Source: Actinomycetota bacterium (GTDB taxonomy: Bacteria > Actinomycetota > Acidimicrobiia > Acidimicrobiales > Iamiaceae). From it: a stretch of DNA of 5,309 nucleotides. Positions 4,431 to 5,309 of the stretch are shown in pieces. Position 1 is the first letter of the stretch, and each line of letters starts with the position of its first letter. The translations under genes and the position numbers were made by a program. The notes under the pieces were generated by a model that searched no databases, was not told the origin of the DNA, and was given only the letters and a program-made list of their open reading frames with translations. The stretch covers positions 1 to 5,309 of the forward strand of contig JAFDWI010000101.1 of NCBI GenBank assembly GCA_018268545.1, given 5' to 3'.

Positions 4431-5309
4431 TCAGCCGCCGATGAGCGGGAGCACCGACGAGCACACCGGGGTCTTGGCGTGCGCCGGGTCGAGCGCGTTG
4501 AGCACATCCTGGGTGGCGATGTGGTCGAATGCGATCGACACGTGCTCGGAGTGGTCCAGCGAGCACTGGTTCTGCAGCACGATGTTCGTCACGTTCGACC
4601 CCGACAGGAACTGCGAGGTGTAGGGGGTGACGACCTCGTCGTACTTGGTCGAGATGACCGTGTACTTGACGCCGGGAACCGTGTCGGGCTTGGTCGCCAT
4701 CTTCTTCATGAACGCCGAACCGACCATCTGATCGGCTGCGGCCGGAATACCGCCGGCGGCGAGCGCGGTCGAGATGAACGGCATGAGCGTCGGCAGTGCC
4801 GTACCCAACTGCATCCCGCAGGTCACGATCCCGTCCAGGGTCGTGCCGTGGTTGGAGGGAGCCAGGCCCACCAGTGCGTTGACCTTGGCAGCGCCGTTCA
4901 GGAACTTGAGGTAGTAGTTCGGCATCATCCCGCCCTGGGAATGACCGACCAGGTCGACCTTGGACGCCTTGGTCGCGGCGAGCACCTTGTTGACGAACGT
5001 CGACAGTTCGGCGGCGTTCTGGTCGATGTGGTTGATCGACGAGATGTGGCCGAGCGTCAACGTCGTGATCCAGGTCGCGCCGTAGTTGAAGGCGAACACG
5101 CAGAAGCCGGCGTTCTTGAGCGCCGGGGAGATGACCGCCCAGTTCTCACCCATGGTGGCGAAGGTTCCGTTCACCAGGATCACGGGCTGGGGATGGGCCG
5201 CGGTGGGCTTGCAGTTCCAGTCGTTCGACCCGGGCGGCGAACTGTTGGCGTTCAGTGCGTAGGGCGCGGCCGAGAGGATGTTGTAGGAGACCGGCAGCGT
5301 CGCCGCACC
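4431..5309 (-). CDS. Secreted lipase/esterase, alpha/beta hydrolase (Lipase class 2-like), 5' end cut by window edge
   Basis: The frame is open to the right edge and gives 292 residues ending ...SSVLPLIGG. The start and any signal peptide are outside, so the GTG at 5183 is not the real start: in-frame sequence with lipase character continues upstream (SYNILSAAPYAL, NDWNCKPTAAHPQP). Predicted role: hydrolysis of acylglycerols or other carboxyl esters outside the cell. Numbered from the window edge: oxyanion-region strand PVILVNGTFAT (42-52), nucleophile elbow VGHSQGG (121-127, Ser124), LVGLAPSNHGTT (146-156), acid Asp224 in TKYDEVVTPY, and base His256 in SEHVSIAFD followed by VLNALDP. Five Cys (33, 68, 164, 249, 283) fit an exported, disulfide-stabilised protein. 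It resembles the actinobacterial lipase family related to Pfam Lipase_2. Substrate is not predictable. It ends in its own hairpin and appears unlinked to leuA. Confidence 0.9.
   Translation of the reverse strand, partial: GAATLPVSYNILSAAPYALNANSSPPGSNDWNCKPTAAHPQPVILVNGTFATMGENWAVISPALKNAGFCVFAFNYGATWITTLTLGHISSINHIDQNAAELSTFVNKVLAATKASKVDLVGHSQGGMMPNYYLKFLNGAAKVNALVGLAPSNHGTTLDGIVTCGMQLGTALPTLMPFISTALAAGGIPAAADQMVGSAFMKKMATKPDTVPGVKYTVISTKYDEVVTPYTSQFLSGSNVTNIVLQNQCSLDHSEHVSIAFDHIATQDVLNALDPAHAKTPVCSSVLPLIGG

Noticed and set aside
3824..4507. 227-residue minus-strand open frame spanning the intergenic region
   Set aside because: It runs through the leuA promoter, leader and both hairpins and overlaps the lipase 3' end in another frame. 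It looks like chance openness in GC-rich DNA.
3847..4623. 258-residue plus-strand open frame over the intergenic region
   Set aside because: It overlaps the lipase end, terminator and leuA control region, has no recognisable motif, and has no Shine-Dalgarno match that I could credit.
1..5309. A functional gene cluster linking lipase, leuA and surface protein
   Set aside because: Both complete gene ends carry terminator-like hairpins, leuA has its own promoter and attenuator, and the functions do not connect.

Overview
The window is very GC-rich, and all three large genes read on the minus strand. LeuA is of the long actinobacterial/mycobacterial type. The leucine leader peptide appears to start at or within a base or two of the transcript start, and both gene ends carry GC hairpins without a good U-tract. 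Together these point to an actinobacterium, possibly from the Mycobacteriales or a neighbouring order, but the sequence alone does not settle the genus.

Layout in transcription order (right to left): (1) the 3' part of a secreted alpha/beta-hydrolase lipase (5309-4431), whose signal peptide lies outside the window; (2) a 13-bp GC hairpin about 40 nt after its stop, probably its terminator; (3) about 300 bp of non-coding DNA containing several inverted repeats; (4) a leuA control region: promoter (TTGACA / 17 bp / CAGGAT), an 11-residue leader peptide MKRSATLLLLV with four consecutive Leu codons, a perfect 11-bp hairpin starting at its stop codon, and directly after it a terminator-like hairpin with a U-rich tail; (5) leuA, 2-isopropylmalate synthase (3819-2107); (6) a 13-bp GC hairpin 4 nt after the leuA stop; (7) the start and first 658 codons of a large surface protein (1976 to the left edge), with a membrane or signal segment, a Cys-containing helical domain, an Ig-like domain, two SpaA/CnaB-like domains and a Cys-paired beta-domain. 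The surface-protein gene has no stop codon in the window and runs off the left edge.

The three genes look like separate transcription units and not a pathway cluster: each of the two complete gene ends is followed by a strong hairpin, and the functions differ (lipid ester hydrolysis outside the cell, leucine biosynthesis in the cytoplasm, cell-surface attachment or structure). The best regulatory story is the leuA leader, a leucine attenuator whose leader peptide is probably translated from a leaderless mRNA. I see no CRISPR array, insertion sequence, tRNA or rRNA, and no clear sign of an undescribed multi-gene system.
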